A stretch of 64,000 nt of DNA from Bin25 sp026709415 (GCA_965200045.1 OZ241330.1:2418001-2482000), one strand, 5' to 3'. Numbered from the stretch's first letter, positions 1 to 9,598 are shown. A program made the numbers and translations. The notes: generated from the letters alone by a model not told the origin.

Positions 1-95
1 TTAGGGTTCTATTGGCTAGAATACCTTTGATTTTATGGCGAATCGAATTCACAAATTGAAGTAACTAATCTCTATAATAAATTTTAAAAAATCAG

Positions 96-124
96 TTGAT
101 GTTTTGAGGATTGGATTACTTTTG
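96..124 (+). promoter_or_regulatory. candidate promoter of the rsmA operon
   Basis: TACTTTTG at 117-124 matches the Bacteroidota -7 consensus TAnnTTTG. A TTG at 96-98 lies 18 bases upstream, in the place of the -33 element. The start codon of rsmA follows 40 bases downstream. This is a pattern match only. Confidence 0.45.
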
Positions 125-164
125 GAGAGTCTTCTAAATTTCTTAGAAATCAGAAAAATAGAGC

Positions 165-938
165 ATGTTTGGGAGTATCAAAAGATATGGTCAACACTAT
201 CTGACAGATAAGGCCATCGCTTTTCAAATCGCTGATTCTTTACCAATTAACTCCTGTAAAAATGTTTTAGAAGTTGGACCCGGTTTTGGTGCTCTAACGA
301 GATATCTCAATGAAAAGTCCATTGACCTTACTGTTGTTGAAATCGATAAAAGATCTCTTGAAGCACTTAAAGTACATGTACCTATTTATAATTTAACCAT
401 TATCCACAAAGACTTTTTAAAACTAGATCTTCATAAAGTTTTCAATCAAAATGAATTTTCTATTATTGGTAATTTCCCATATAATATTTCATCCCAGATA
501 CTCTTTAAAGCATTAAAATATCGCCAATTCATTCCAAATCTAGTAGGGATGTTTCAAAAAGAAGTGGCTCATCGTGTAGTAAGTGGACCAGGAACTAAAG
601 AATATGGAATTTTATCAGTTTTAATTCAACTATATTATCATGCAGAACTACTGTTTGATGTCCCTTCAACTGTGTTTTATCCTCCCCCCAAAGTCGAGTC
701 CAGTGTTATTAGACTAACACGCTTGAGTAATGACCAATATCCCTGTAGAACAGATTTGTTACATAAAATCATAAAAACGACGTTCAATCAGAGAAGAAAA
801 CAACTTCGTACCAGTTTAAAAAAATTCGTCAATCATGTATCTATTCTAAAGGATGATGTTTTTACAAAACGGCCAGAAGAATTAACCGGTTTAGATTTTG
901 TTGAAATAACTAAAAAAATGGAATATGAAAAGTTTTGA
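165..938 (+). CDS. rsmA: 16S rRNA dimethyladenosine transferase RsmA (KsgA)
   Basis: Transfers four methyl groups from S-adenosylmethionine to two adjacent adenines in the 3' terminal hairpin of 16S rRNA during small-subunit assembly. The 257-residue protein has the normal family length. Visible motifs are GQHYLTD at residues 9-15 (the family's GQxFL segment), the SAM-binding motif VGPGFGALT near 37-45, VVEIDK, and the catalytic NFPYN near 103-107. The C-terminal third carries FNQRRKQLR, typical of the family. The start ATG at 165 is the only Met before the GQHYL motif. The gene overlaps mgtE by 14 bases and heads a tightly packed operon. Its target helix lies next to the unusual 16S 3' end found elsewhere in this window. 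Confidence 0.96.
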   Translation: MFGSIKRYGQHYLTDKAIAFQIADSLPINSCKNVLEVGPGFGALTRYLNEKSIDLTVVEIDKRSLEALKVHVPIYNLTIIHKDFLKLDLHKVFNQNEFSIIGNFPYNISSQILFKALKYRQFIPNLVGMFQKEVAHRVVSGPGTKEYGILSVLIQLYYHAELLFDVPSTVFYPPPKVESSVIRLTRLSNDQYPCRTDLLHKIIKTTFNQRRKQLRTSLKKFVNHVSILKDDVFTKRPEELTGLDFVEITKKMEYEKF

Positions 939-2283
939 AGTTACTGATGATATCATTGATGAAATCCAACAGTGGATTCAAGAAAAAGCAAATCAAAAAA
1001 TAAAAACAAAGCTCCTAAAAGCTCATTATGCTGATATTGCTGAAATCATAGAAAGACTGCCTCAAAGCCAAGCCGTCTATCTCTTCAAACTTATCGATTC
1101 TAAAAAAACTGCGGATGCCCTGGCCCAAGTAGATGAAGACACTCGTTTGGAAATTGTTGAAAAGCTTACCACAAAAGAAATCGCAAAAGAAATTGCAGAG
1201 CTTGAAACGGATGATGCGGCCGACGTTATTGGTGAATTGCCGATGGAAAGGCAGTCTCGTGTTATGGCTGAAATAGAAGATGGTAAACATCAAGAAGACA
1301 TCAAAGAGCTTCTTTCATACGATGAAGATACCGCAGGAGCTATCATGGCCAAAGAATTAATCAAAGTACATCTCGATACTCCGATTACCAGTTGCCTATC
1401 CGAAATGCGTTCAATGGCCGAAAATGTTAAACGAGTGCACTCGATATATGTAGTTAACAAAAATGAAAAACTTTTAGGTCGATTATCCCTAAAGGATCTT
1501 ATTACGGCCAAAGAAAATGCTACGGTAAAAGATATTTATATTCCAAAAGTGGATTATATCCAAGATCAAAGTCCTATAGAAGAGGCTATTAGAATAATGC
1601 GTAAATATGATTTAGAAGCGTTACCTGTAGTTGATAAATATTTGCGTTTATTGGGACGCATTACCATTGATGATGCTATTGATCTCATTGCAGAAGCGGC
1701 TGAAGAGGATTATCTGTTAGGGGCGGGGGTATCCACTCCAGTAGAAATCCATGACTCGGTATTTGAATTGACTAAGGCGAGATTACCCTGGTTATTCCTG
1801 GGATTATTAGGAGGGTTGGGTACCGTTTTTATACTACAAGGATTTGAAGCCATTATGGAAAGTAAACCATTACGTGCTTTATTCTTTTATACACCACTCA
1901 TAAGTGCTATGGCAGGTAATGTGGGCGTTCAATCATCAGCCATCATTGTTCAAGGTCTTGCCAATAATATCATACGTGATACCACTCTTAAATTATTATT
2001 GAAAGAATTTGGACTCAATCTTATCAATGGGATAGCATTGGGGGGACTAGTAATTCTTTTTGGATATATAATCAATCAGGAATTAATTTTTAGCTTGACC
2101 ATCTCACTTTCTTTGATTGTCGTCATCGCCGTTGCTGGAATTATTGGAACCATTATCCCTTTAATTTTAGATAAATATGGACAAGATCCTGCATTGGCTA
2201 CGGGACCATTCATAACGACTAGTAATGATATTTTCAGCATTCTTCTCTTTTTCTTCATTGCCAAACTGGCTTTAGGATTTTGA
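925..2283 (+). CDS. mgtE: magnesium transporter MgtE
   Basis: Mg2+-gated Mg2+ channel of the inner membrane. The 452-residue length fits the family. Order of domains: an N-terminal superhelical MgtE_N domain with repeated acidic segments (about 20-130, including LETDDAADVIGELP), a pair of CBS domains (about 135-255), and a C-terminal pore domain with five hydrophobic segments (about 285-450), including the conserved pieces PLISAMAGNVGVQSS and a terminal GPFITTSNDI. The 14-base overlap with rsmA and the 4-base overlap with the next gene indicate translational coupling. Family assignment is secure; Mg2+ as substrate follows from family knowledge, and related MgtE proteins can also carry Co2+. 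Confidence 0.95.
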   Translation: MKSFEVTDDIIDEIQQWIQEKANQKIKTKLLKAHYADIAEIIERLPQSQAVYLFKLIDSKKTADALAQVDEDTRLEIVEKLTTKEIAKEIAELETDDAADVIGELPMERQSRVMAEIEDGKHQEDIKELLSYDEDTAGAIMAKELIKVHLDTPITSCLSEMRSMAENVKRVHSIYVVNKNEKLLGRLSLKDLITAKENATVKDIYIPKVDYIQDQSPIEEAIRIMRKYDLEALPVVDKYLRLLGRITIDDAIDLIAEAAEEDYLLGAGVSTPVEIHDSVFELTKARLPWLFLGLLGGLGTVFILQGFEAIMESKPLRALFFYTPLISAMAGNVGVQSSAIIVQGLANNIIRDTTLKLLLKEFGLNLINGIALGGLVILFGYIINQELIFSLTISLSLIVVIAVAGIIGTIIPLILDKYGQDPALATGPFITTSNDIFSILLFFFIAKLALGF

Positions 2284-3230
2284 AAAGCAAACCCAAGGTA
2301 TTACACTTAGAAAAAAATCATCCATCTTTGGTTGAAGAACTTTCAAATCTTGGTTTTGAAAACATCCTTTCTTATGATAGTGATATTAATGAAATCCAAA
2401 TTTTGGTCGCCGATGTTCAAGGCATCATTATTCGAAGTCGATTACCATTAAATGAAAAAATTCTAGATTACGCCAAAAACCTGAAATTTATTGCTCGTGT
2501 TGGTTCGGGACTAGAAAACATCCATCTCACCGATAAACTGAAAAATAAAATTCATTTAGTGGCGGCTCCAGAAGGCAATTGTCAATCAGTTGGCGAACAT
2601 GTTTGTGGTATGATATTGAGTCTATTACATAAACTACATTCGGCTAATGATTCGGTTAAAAACCATCAATGGCTCAGAGAAGAGCATCGGGGGACTGAAA
2701 TTGGCAGTAAAACCATCGGTATTATTGGATACGGACATACGGGAAAAGCCACGGCTAAAAAATTGAGCGGCTTTGATTGTAAAGTGATTTATTGTGATTT
2801 ATTACCCAATTTAGGCGATCCTTTTGCCCAAGAGGTGACTCTTAATGAAATTTTTTTACAAGCTGATATCATCAGTCTTCATGTCACAGAAAACCCAAGT
2901 AGTTTCCATTTAATTAACACTCAATTCATCCAGCAAATGAACAAAGCGTTTTGGTTAATCAATACCTCTAGGGGCTCCGTGGTTAAAACAAGTGATTTAG
3001 TTGAAGGGCTAAAATCTGGAAAAATTCTCGGCGCTGGATTAGATGTTTTGGAATATGAATCAAAAGGCTTTAAAGATGTATTCACCCAACATGAGCTTTC
3101 AAATGACTTACGCTATTTAATGACATCTGAAAATGTTTTATTCAGTCCTCATGTAGCCGGTTGGACAAAAGAAAGTCATTATTTATTAGCCCAAACCATT
3201 ATCAAAAAGATTAAAAAACTCTATACATGA
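2280..3230 (+). CDS. D-2-hydroxyacid dehydrogenase, probable D-3-phosphoglycerate dehydrogenase-like
   Basis: NAD-dependent dehydrogenase of the D-isomer 2-hydroxyacid family. The nucleotide-binding signature GIIGYGHTGKAT lies at about 146-157. Family catalytic positions are visible: Arg in NTSRGSVV, the Glu region in DVLEYE, and His in FSPHVAGWT. At 316 residues it lacks the C-terminal ACT domain of long SerA enzymes. It is therefore either a short phosphoglycerate dehydrogenase, as is common in Bacteroidota, or a dehydrogenase for another 2-hydroxyacid. The start is TTG at 2280, overlapping the mgtE stop (TTGA), and no in-frame ATG lies before the conserved N-terminus. Substrate is not proven. 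Confidence 0.85.
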   Translation: MKSKPKVLHLEKNHPSLVEELSNLGFENILSYDSDINEIQILVADVQGIIIRSRLPLNEKILDYAKNLKFIARVGSGLENIHLTDKLKNKIHLVAAPEGNCQSVGEHVCGMILSLLHKLHSANDSVKNHQWLREEHRGTEIGSKTIGIIGYGHTGKATAKKLSGFDCKVIYCDLLPNLGDPFAQEVTLNEIFLQADIISLHVTENPSSFHLINTQFIQQMNKAFWLINTSRGSVVKTSDLVEGLKSGKILGAGLDVLEYESKGFKDVFTQHELSNDLRYLMTSENVLFSPHVAGWTKESHYLLAQTIIKKIKKLYT

Positions 3231-3649
3231 AAAAAGTACTCGTACTCTGCACTGGTAATTCCTGTCGGTCTCAAATAGCTCATGGATTTTTGAATTACTA
3301 TACCGGTAACAGGCATTTAATTTACAGTGCAGGGATTTCGCCGCATGATATTAATCCATTGGCCATAAAGACCATGTCTGAACTAGGAATTGATATTTCA
3401 CTTCATACCTCCAATGACTTGAAAGAATATTTAAATATTGATTTTGATTATCTCATTACTGTTTGTGATCATGCCCATGAGCATTGTCCCATTTTTCCAA
3501 AGGATACCGCGAAGCGAATTCATCAAAATTTTCAAGACCCATCAAAAATAACTGGAACGGATGACCAAATCAAACAGGCTTTTGTATCATGTAGGAATGA
3601 AATATCCATATTCTGTTTAGAGTTTTGTAAAAAACATCTTAGCCACTAG
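3227..3649 (+). CDS. ArsC-family arsenate reductase / low-molecular-weight phosphatase-like protein
   Basis: Cytoplasmic protein of the low-molecular-weight tyrosine phosphatase fold. The P-loop CTGNSCRSQ at about 8-16 holds the catalytic Cys. A second pair of cysteines in the segment VCDHAHEHCP matches the redox cysteines of thioredoxin-coupled ArsC. The 140 residues are a full family length. The start ATG at 3227 overlaps the upstream stop by four bases, making it the last gene of the rsmA operon. No ars regulator or efflux gene is nearby, so a housekeeping redox or phosphatase role is as likely as arsenate resistance. It converges on the aspartate kinase gene with a four-base overlap. Confidence 0.85.
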   Translation: MKKVLVLCTGNSCRSQIAHGFLNYYTGNRHLIYSAGISPHDINPLAIKTMSELGIDISLHTSNDLKEYLNIDFDYLITVCDHAHEHCPIFPKDTAKRIHQNFQDPSKITGTDDQIKQAFVSCRNEISIFCLEFCKKHLSH

Positions 3650-4899
3650 ACACAAACGTAATGGACTGTCTCTTGACCACGTTGTTCTAATAATATTTTT
3701 TTGCCATTGCTTGTCACTCTGTCAATGGCCTCTTGATTAAAATGACGAATCGTGTAGAGCGTCACATTACGATAGACAATAACTTTAAAGTTTTGTTTTA
3801 ATGTAGAAATCAATTCAACTAATCTTTGGTATTTATTATAAAAACAAACCGAAAAACTGATGGCGGAATTTTGAGTTAGCTCCACTTTCATTTGGTATTG
3901 ATACAAAAGTCCAAACACTTCACTGATGTTTTTTTCAATCATAAAAGAAAAATCTAATGTTGAAATCTTTAGGAGCACTAGCTTTTCTTTTTTAATAAAA
4001 CAAGACACTTTGGGCTGAATTTTATGACCCAATCCAATTTTAGTTCCTGCTTTACTAGGATACTTAAAGGATTTAACATAAAAAGGGATTTTTTTTCTTT
4101 GAACTGGCTGGATCGTTTTAGGATGAATCACTGATGCTCCATAATACGCTAATTCTATGGCTTCCCGATAGGAAATTTCGTTAATTAAAACCGTTGGTTC
4201 AAATATTTGGGGATTTGCATTTAATATTCCTCTGACGTCTTTCCAAACCGTGACGGATTTAGCATCTAAAGCATAACCATATATGGCTGCGGTGTAATCC
4301 GAACCTTCTCGACCCAAAGTGGTTGAGTTTCCTTTTAAATCCCCAGCGATGAATCCCTGTGCAAGAGTTATTTGATGTGGATCAACATGATGATTGATTA
4401 AATCAACTGTTTTTGTCCAATCAACATTGGCATCTCTGTAGTAAGAGTCGGTTTTGATGCAATTTCTAGAATCAATTAGTTTGGTATCTAGTCCGATATA
4501 ATTGAGATAGTAACTGATGATTTGGGAACTAATCAGTTCTCCATAAACCACAATTTGGTCATATACATAAGCATGATCATCATGGAATTCATTTTGAAAA
4601 AACTGTTCAATTTCCACATATAGGGCATCCAAATTTGAAATTAGTTTTCTTTGAGGCGTATCAAATAACTGATCGATGATTGTATGATGATATTGTTTTA
4701 TTCGTTCAAGGTTTTTACTCCGTTGTTTATGATTTTTAAAGTAGGAATGGACCGTTTCTTCAAATGCGTTGGTGATCTTTCCCATGGCTGATACGATGAC
4801 TACCAATGGTCGATCATTTTTGGAGCGCAATAGATTTCCAAGACCAACAACGGCCTCTGCATCTTTTAAAGAGGCCCCTCCGAACTTATACACTTTCAC
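3646..4899 (-). CDS. aspartate kinase
   Basis: Phosphorylates L-aspartate as the first step towards lysine, threonine, methionine and diaminopimelate. The N-terminal kinase signature KFGGAS is at residues 5-10 and the substrate-loop GREGSDYTAA at about 196-205. The C-terminal part (about 300-417) is the place of the ACT regulatory domains but is divergent. At 417 residues it is a monofunctional enzyme, not fused to homoserine dehydrogenase. The start is GTG at 4899, directly before KVYKFGG. It overlaps the upstream acetyltransferase gene by 14 bases, so the two are probably co-transcribed. Confidence 0.93.
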   Translation of the reverse strand: MKVYKFGGASLKDAEAVVGLGNLLRSKNDRPLVVIVSAMGKITNAFEETVHSYFKNHKQRSKNLERIKQYHHTIIDQLFDTPQRKLISNLDALYVEIEQFFQNEFHDDHAYVYDQIVVYGELISSQIISYYLNYIGLDTKLIDSRNCIKTDSYYRDANVDWTKTVDLINHHVDPHQITLAQGFIAGDLKGNSTTLGREGSDYTAAIYGYALDAKSVTVWKDVRGILNANPQIFEPTVLINEISYREAIELAYYGASVIHPKTIQPVQRKKIPFYVKSFKYPSKAGTKIGLGHKIQPKVSCFIKKEKLVLLKISTLDFSFMIEKNISEVFGLLYQYQMKVELTQNSAISFSVCFYNKYQRLVELISTLKQNFKVIVYRNVTLYTIRHFNQEAIDRVTSNGKKILLEQRGQETVHYVCV

Positions 4900-5377
4900 T
4901 ATTGTGGTTTAAATAATGGTTCATTTGTTGTCGAGTCATTTGAACAACTCGCCAATCTTCAAGGATTTCGGCTCCACTTTTCTTATAAAAATCAATGGCG
5001 TTTTCATTCCAATCCAAAACAGCCCATTCAATTCTTTGAGCACCTTGTCGATAGGCATAAGTGATGAATTTTTTAAACAATTGTGTTCCAATACCTTGAT
5101 GGGTATATTCTTTTTGAACAATCAAATCTTCCAAATGGAACGTGGGTCCTTTCCAAGTGGAATACCTAGGATAAAACAAGGCCATGCCCACTATTTTTTC
5201 TTCCAATAGGGCAACAAAACATTCGAACAATGAATTTTCAGAAAACCCATCTCTTTTTAAATCTTCTATCGTAATCGTTACTTGATGAGCTTCTTTTTCA
5301 AATATGGACAATTCGATAACGAGTTTGTGAATTGATGGACAATCATCAATAGTGGCCTTTCGAATTTTTATATTCAT
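4886..5377 (-). CDS. GNAT family N-acetyltransferase (diamine acetyltransferase-like)
   Basis: Single GNAT domain protein of 163 residues from ATG 5377 (a longer reading from TTG 5398 adds seven residues with no conserved features). The N-terminal IRKATIDDCPSIHKL is the usual beta1-alpha1 region. The acetyl-CoA loop appears as QKEYTHQGIGTQLF near residue 95, followed by the acidic segment WAVLDWNENAIDFYKKSGA. This pattern resembles spermidine/spermine and thialysine acetyltransferases (SpeG/SAT-like), so a polyamine or amino-acid amine is the likely acceptor, by inference. The 3' end overlaps the aspartate kinase start by 14 bases. Confidence 0.85.
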   Translation of the reverse strand: MNIKIRKATIDDCPSIHKLVIELSIFEKEAHQVTITIEDLKRDGFSENSLFECFVALLEEKIVGMALFYPRYSTWKGPTFHLEDLIVQKEYTHQGIGTQLFKKFITYAYRQGAQRIEWAVLDWNENAIDFYKKSGAEILEDWRVVQMTRQQMNHYLNHNSESV

Positions 5378-5478
5378 TGAGAAACTTTCAGCTGGCAAAA
5401 ATAAGTTTCCTACTCCCTCGAAAGCACTTCTTTTTTGAATATAACAGACGGTATGTTATTTTTTATAAAACATAACTC

Positions 5479-6249
5479 TTAAGCGTTCATCACCTTGACG
5501 AATTGGTCAGTAAAATCATTGGGATTATCAGCATGAACCCAATGTCCAGCATTTTTTATGGTTATTAATTGAGCTTTTGGAAAACACTTTCGAATGAGAT
5601 GTATGTCTGTCGGGGGACAATGCTTTGAATTTTCACCACGTATCAAATAAGTTTCAAGAAATGGAATTGATTTAATGTTCAAGGGCCTAGTCAATATTTC
5701 TCTATTTTTTGAAATGCCTCTTACATTTATCGAAAACTCCAACTGTTTGTTATGATTGTAGTATAAATTTCGAAGCAAAAACAGTCGAATCGCAAACGAA
5801 TCGATGTATTGTTTTAATATCCGGTCGGCTTCTTTTCGTGTTTCCAATGCATGGAGCATGACTTCTTCTAAACCTAAGAATGTCTGATCATTTCTGGATG
5901 GTTGTGCTCCTGGCCCGATATCAACCACGATCAACTGTTTGACTATCGATGGGTTGTTCGAAGCAAAGTACATGGCCACTCGACCACCAAGCGAGTGTCC
6001 TAGAAGGTTTATTTCTTTTAGGTTGTGTAGTTCAGCATAGTTCGATATATCTTGAGACATATGACAAAAATCCATTTGGTCAGACCAAAAGCTATTTCCA
6101 TGATTCCTTAAATCGAGTAAATGAATTTTTAAATCACAACGCAAGCACCAGTTCTTAGCCAATGATTTCCAATTATCTCCCGAACCAAAAAGACCATGAA
6201 TGACCAATAATTCTTTTGAACCTTCACCGATGATTTGGGAGTATAGCAT
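5479..6249 (-). CDS. alpha/beta fold hydrolase (YbfF-like esterase)
   Basis: Serine hydrolase of the alpha/beta fold, 256 residues. The oxyanion-region motif HGLFGSGDNW is at 18-27, the nucleophile elbow GHSLGGR at 84-90 (Ser86), and the catalytic His is in AGHWVHADNP near the C-terminus. The combination of GLFGSGDNW and VVDIGP is characteristic of the YbfF/ABHD11 group of acyl-CoA or short-chain esterases. Substrate in this organism is unknown. It lies seven bases downstream of pdxJ and is likely co-transcribed with it. Confidence 0.87.
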   Translation of the reverse strand: MLYSQIIGEGSKELLVIHGLFGSGDNWKSLAKNWCLRCDLKIHLLDLRNHGNSFWSDQMDFCHMSQDISNYAELHNLKEINLLGHSLGGRVAMYFASNNPSIVKQLIVVDIGPGAQPSRNDQTFLGLEEVMLHALETRKEADRILKQYIDSFAIRLFLLRNLYYNHNKQLEFSINVRGISKNREILTRPLNIKSIPFLETYLIRGENSKHCPPTDIHLIRKCFPKAQLITIKNAGHWVHADNPNDFTDQFVKVMNA

Positions 6250-6255
6250 CGTTTT

Positions 6256-6969
6256 TTATTGCAATCGACTGAGATACATTCCGATTACATTTTCCAGCCC
6301 AAAATAGAGGCTATCAGAAATAAGTGCATGACCAATCGATACCTCTAAAAGATGACCTATATTCTGTTTGAAGTAGGCCAAATTTTCTAAATCTAAGTCG
6401 TGTCCTGCATTTATGCCAAGATTTAATTCCTGCGCCTTTTTAGCTGCTTGCTGATAGGGCTCAATGGCTTTATTCTGATTTTTATGATACTTTCTTGCAT
6501 AGTTTTCAGTATATAGTTCTATACGATTGGTTCCAGTGTCTTTAGCCGCTGATACCATATCGACGATGGGATCTAGAAAAATGGATACCCTTATGTTTTG
6601 TTTTTGAAAAATCTCGATAATTTTTCGAAGAAATTTTTGATGTTTTATTGTGTCCCATCCACTGTCCGATGTGATGGCCTCGGGAAGATCTGGAACCAAT
6701 GTCACTTGATGCGGTTTGACCTCTAATACCAGATCCATAAACTGGCTTGTCGGATTTCCCTCAATATTAAATTCTGTTGTTACAATTGGTTTCAACTCTC
6801 GTACATCTTCGTATCGGATGTGTCTCTCATCGGGTCGGGGATGCACCGTTATTCCTTGTGCTCCAAAGGATTGAATATCTTGGGCAGCCTGAATCACATC
6901 TGGAATATTGCCACCACGAGCATTCCTGAGGGTTGCGATTTTATTGATGTTGACACTGAGTTTAGCCAT
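6256..6969 (-). CDS. pdxJ: pyridoxine 5'-phosphate synthase PdxJ
   Basis: Last ring-closing step of DXP-dependent vitamin B6 synthesis: condenses 3-amino-2-oxopropyl phosphate with deoxyxylulose 5-phosphate. The protein of 237 residues is a full-length TIM barrel. Family motifs include NINKIATLRNARGG at the N-terminus, HPRPDERHI near 43, the EFNIEGNP strand, and VSIGHALISDSLYFG near the C-terminus. ATG 6969 is preferred over the adjacent GTG 6972. pdxA is not in this window. Confidence 0.95.
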   Translation of the reverse strand: MAKLSVNINKIATLRNARGGNIPDVIQAAQDIQSFGAQGITVHPRPDERHIRYEDVRELKPIVTTEFNIEGNPTSQFMDLVLEVKPHQVTLVPDLPEAITSDSGWDTIKHQKFLRKIIEIFQKQNIRVSIFLDPIVDMVSAAKDTGTNRIELYTENYARKYHKNQNKAIEPYQQAAKKAQELNLGINAGHDLDLENLAYFKQNIGHLLEVSIGHALISDSLYFGLENVIGMYLSRLQ

Positions 6970-6986
6970 CACCGGTTTTGGGAGTC

Positions 6987-6994
6987 CAAAAGTA
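6987..6994 (-). promoter_or_regulatory. candidate -7 element of the pdxJ promoter
   Basis: Read on the minus strand the site is TACTTTTG, a full match to TAnnTTTG, ending 18 bases before the pdxJ ATG. A TTG lies 22 bases further upstream, within the known spacing range. Pattern match only. Confidence 0.45.
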
Positions 6995-7204
6995 CATATT
7001 ATACTATCGCCGTGTTCAACTTGATAATGCTGATGGGATTATATTCCACAACCAGGGGAGTATAACCTTTATTTGAGATTAACCCAACATTGGTTGTGTC
7101 AGTATATCTGAATTTTAAAATGACATTCTAATTCAGGTTTATCACATCAATCCCACAGATGTCTTCTTTTCTTTATTTGTTTATCTTTATTCTAAACTGA
7201 TAGG

Positions 7205-9598
7205 ATGACTTTCTTCTTTAATATTAAAGCCCAATTACTTTTAGTTGTTTTTTTGACAAATGGCTACTTTAGTTACAGTCAAGGATCCGTTAATTTATAT
7301 GTTTCACCCGATGGAAGTGACGGGAACAAAGGAACTATTGACGCTCCATTTCAATCCATAAGAAAAGCCCAATCAATTGTTAGAAAAATAGAATCAGGCG
7401 TCATTACAATCTATTTGAGAGGGGGGACTTATCGGTTAGAAAGTCCCTTACACTTTAGTCTAGAAGATAGTGGATCAAAAACAAAAAAAATCATCTATCG
7501 ATCTTTTGGAGATGAAGTTCCCATATTAAAAGGAAGTCAAAAATTAAACCTAAAATGGAAAAATGCTGGAAAAGGATTGGTCAAAGCCTCCATTGAAAAA
7601 AACATTTCATTTGAAAGACTATTTATTAATGGTCAAAAACAAATATTAGCCCGTTATCCTAATTTTCAAAAAGAGGTGACTCCATATAATGGATGGGCGG
7701 CTGATGCCATAGCCCCTGAAAGAATTGCTCAGTGGAAAATGCCAAAAGGCGGTTATTTACATGCCCTACACAGGGCCCAATGGGGTGGGTATCACTGGAG
7801 GATTACGGGTGTGGATGAAAATGGAGAAGCTGTTTTAGAAGGTGGTTGGCAAAACAACCGACCCGAACAAGGAGTTCATCAAACATTTCGTTTTGTTGAA
7901 AATATAAAAGAGGAGTTGGATACCATCAATGAATGGTATTTAGATCAAAAAGAAAGTACCCTATATTGGATGCCTAATAGGGATGATGACCTTAATAATT
8001 TGGTGGTTGAAGTCCCCCAATTAAGACATCTTCTTGAAATCACTGGAACTGAAACAACACCTATTGAAAATCTTCATTTCAAAGGAATTCACTTCCAACA
8101 CACCACTAGAACTTTCATGGATTCTAAAGATCGTTTGCTGCGTAGTGATTGGGCGATATACCGTGGCGGGGCTATTTTAGTTCGTGGGGCGAAAAATATT
8201 TCTATTCGCTATTGTCATCTGGAGGATTTAGGAGGCAATGCCATCTTTTTTGATGGGTATGTTAGAAATAGCACCGTGGCGAGTAATCGAATCACTCGAA
8301 TCGGAGCTTCCGGAATTTCATTTGTTGGAAATACGAGTGCCGTTCGTTCTCCAAATTATGCCTACCGCCAATACACCCCTTACACTGAATTAGACACGAT
8401 TGTTGGCCCAAAAAATAATCTTTATCCGGCTGATAATTTGGTTTATGACAATCTCATTTTTGAATTAGGTCAAATCGAAAAACAGACCGCAGGAATTCAA
8501 ATTGCCATGGCCATGGACATCACCGTCCGGCATAATAGCATTTATCATGCTCCCCGCGCTGGCATTAATATTGGCGATGGCAATTGGGGTGGACACATCA
8601 TTGAATATAACGATGTTTTCGATACCGTCAGAGAAACTTCAGATCATGGGTCTTTTAATTCTTGGGGGCGAGATCGATATTGGAATGCCAGTCGAGATCA
8701 GGTCAATGAGTACGTAGCCAAATATCCTGCACTTCCCCTTTTAGATGCTGTTAAAACAGTCCATATAAGAAATAACCGTTTTCGATGCGATCATGGATGG
8801 GATATTGTCTTGGATGATGGTTCGACCAATTATCAGATTTATAATAATCTCAGTCTAGCCAACGGCATTAAAGTGAGAGAAGGCTTTTATCGTAAAGTAT
8901 ACAATAACATTACTGTCAATAACTCCATTCATGTCCATGTTTGGTATGAAAATTCTATGGATTACATCACCAATAATATCCTAGGAACGTGGTATTGGCC
9001 TATCCGAATGCCAGAAATTTGGGGACAGTTGGTGGACTATAATTTATTTGATATGAGCGAAAAACCATTTCGACTTATCGAAGGGGGACGCGATGCCCAC
9101 TCTATTTTATCCGATCCCCAATTTATCAATCCCTCAAAAGGGGATTATCAAGTATCGCCAACTTCTCCTGCCTTATCCATGGGATTCCATAATTTCGATA
9201 TGCACCGGTTTGGAGTGGTATCCGAACATTTAAAAAAAGAGGCGAAAACTCCTGTTCTGCCGGATTACTCTCCCGGACTCCAAGCTGGCCAAGAGCCTAG
9301 TCGGAATAACTCCATTCTCGAATGGCTAGGAGGGAAAATTAAAAACTTAGTTGGTATGGGTGAAGTTTCTGCCACCGGAATGTTTGCAGAAATAGGTGTT
9401 CTTTTTATAGAGGTTCCAGAAGATAGTAAACTAGCAAAATTGGGATTCAAAAAAGGCGATGTTCTTTTTGAATTTTGGGGGAATGAAGTAGAAAATATTG
9501 AAATATTGACCATTTTCTATAACAGTAAACCCAAAGGGCGCAATATCCCTGTTACTGTATTCAGAAATCAAGAAAGACTACAGCTGTATGTCAACTAA
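7205..9598 (+). CDS. secreted right-handed beta-helix protein with C-terminal PDZ-like domain
   Basis: The 797-residue protein begins with a signal peptide (hydrophobic LLLVVFLTNGYFSYSQG, cleavage near residue 26). The segment LYVSPDGSDGNKGTIDAPFQSIRKAQ is the standard entry to pectate-lyase-like right-handed beta-helices. Coils follow to about residue 690, rich in asparagine ladders such as IRNNRFRCDHG and NNRFR-type turns. The last 70 residues (from about 728: EVPEDSKLAKLGFKKGDVLF) look like a PDZ domain. Such helices act in polysaccharide binding or cleavage (lyase, epimerase or glycosidase); activity cannot be read here. No operon partner lies downstream. Note that the motif list is for orientation and the catalytic residues were not identified. 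Confidence 0.8.
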   Translation: MTFFFNIKAQLLLVVFLTNGYFSYSQGSVNLYVSPDGSDGNKGTIDAPFQSIRKAQSIVRKIESGVITIYLRGGTYRLESPLHFSLEDSGSKTKKIIYRSFGDEVPILKGSQKLNLKWKNAGKGLVKASIEKNISFERLFINGQKQILARYPNFQKEVTPYNGWAADAIAPERIAQWKMPKGGYLHALHRAQWGGYHWRITGVDENGEAVLEGGWQNNRPEQGVHQTFRFVENIKEELDTINEWYLDQKESTLYWMPNRDDDLNNLVVEVPQLRHLLEITGTETTPIENLHFKGIHFQHTTRTFMDSKDRLLRSDWAIYRGGAILVRGAKNISIRYCHLEDLGGNAIFFDGYVRNSTVASNRITRIGASGISFVGNTSAVRSPNYAYRQYTPYTELDTIVGPKNNLYPADNLVYDNLIFELGQIEKQTAGIQIAMAMDITVRHNSIYHAPRAGINIGDGNWGGHIIEYNDVFDTVRETSDHGSFNSWGRDRYWNASRDQVNEYVAKYPALPLLDAVKTVHIRNNRFRCDHGWDIVLDDGSTNYQIYNNLSLANGIKVREGFYRKVYNNITVNNSIHVHVWYENSMDYITNNILGTWYWPIRMPEIWGQLVDYNLFDMSEKPFRLIEGGRDAHSILSDPQFINPSKGDYQVSPTSPALSMGFHNFDMHRFGVVSEHLKKEAKTPVLPDYSPGLQAGQEPSRNNSILEWLGGKIKNLVGMGEVSATGMFAEIGVLFIEVPEDSKLAKLGFKKGDVLFEFWGNEVENIEILTIFYNSKPKGRNIPVTVFRNQERLQLYVN

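Noticed and set aside
1..52. Possible 5' end of a minus-strand gene (GTG 52, reading NSIRHKIKGILANRTL)
   Set aside because: Only 17 codons are visible before the window ends, so no gene can be supported.
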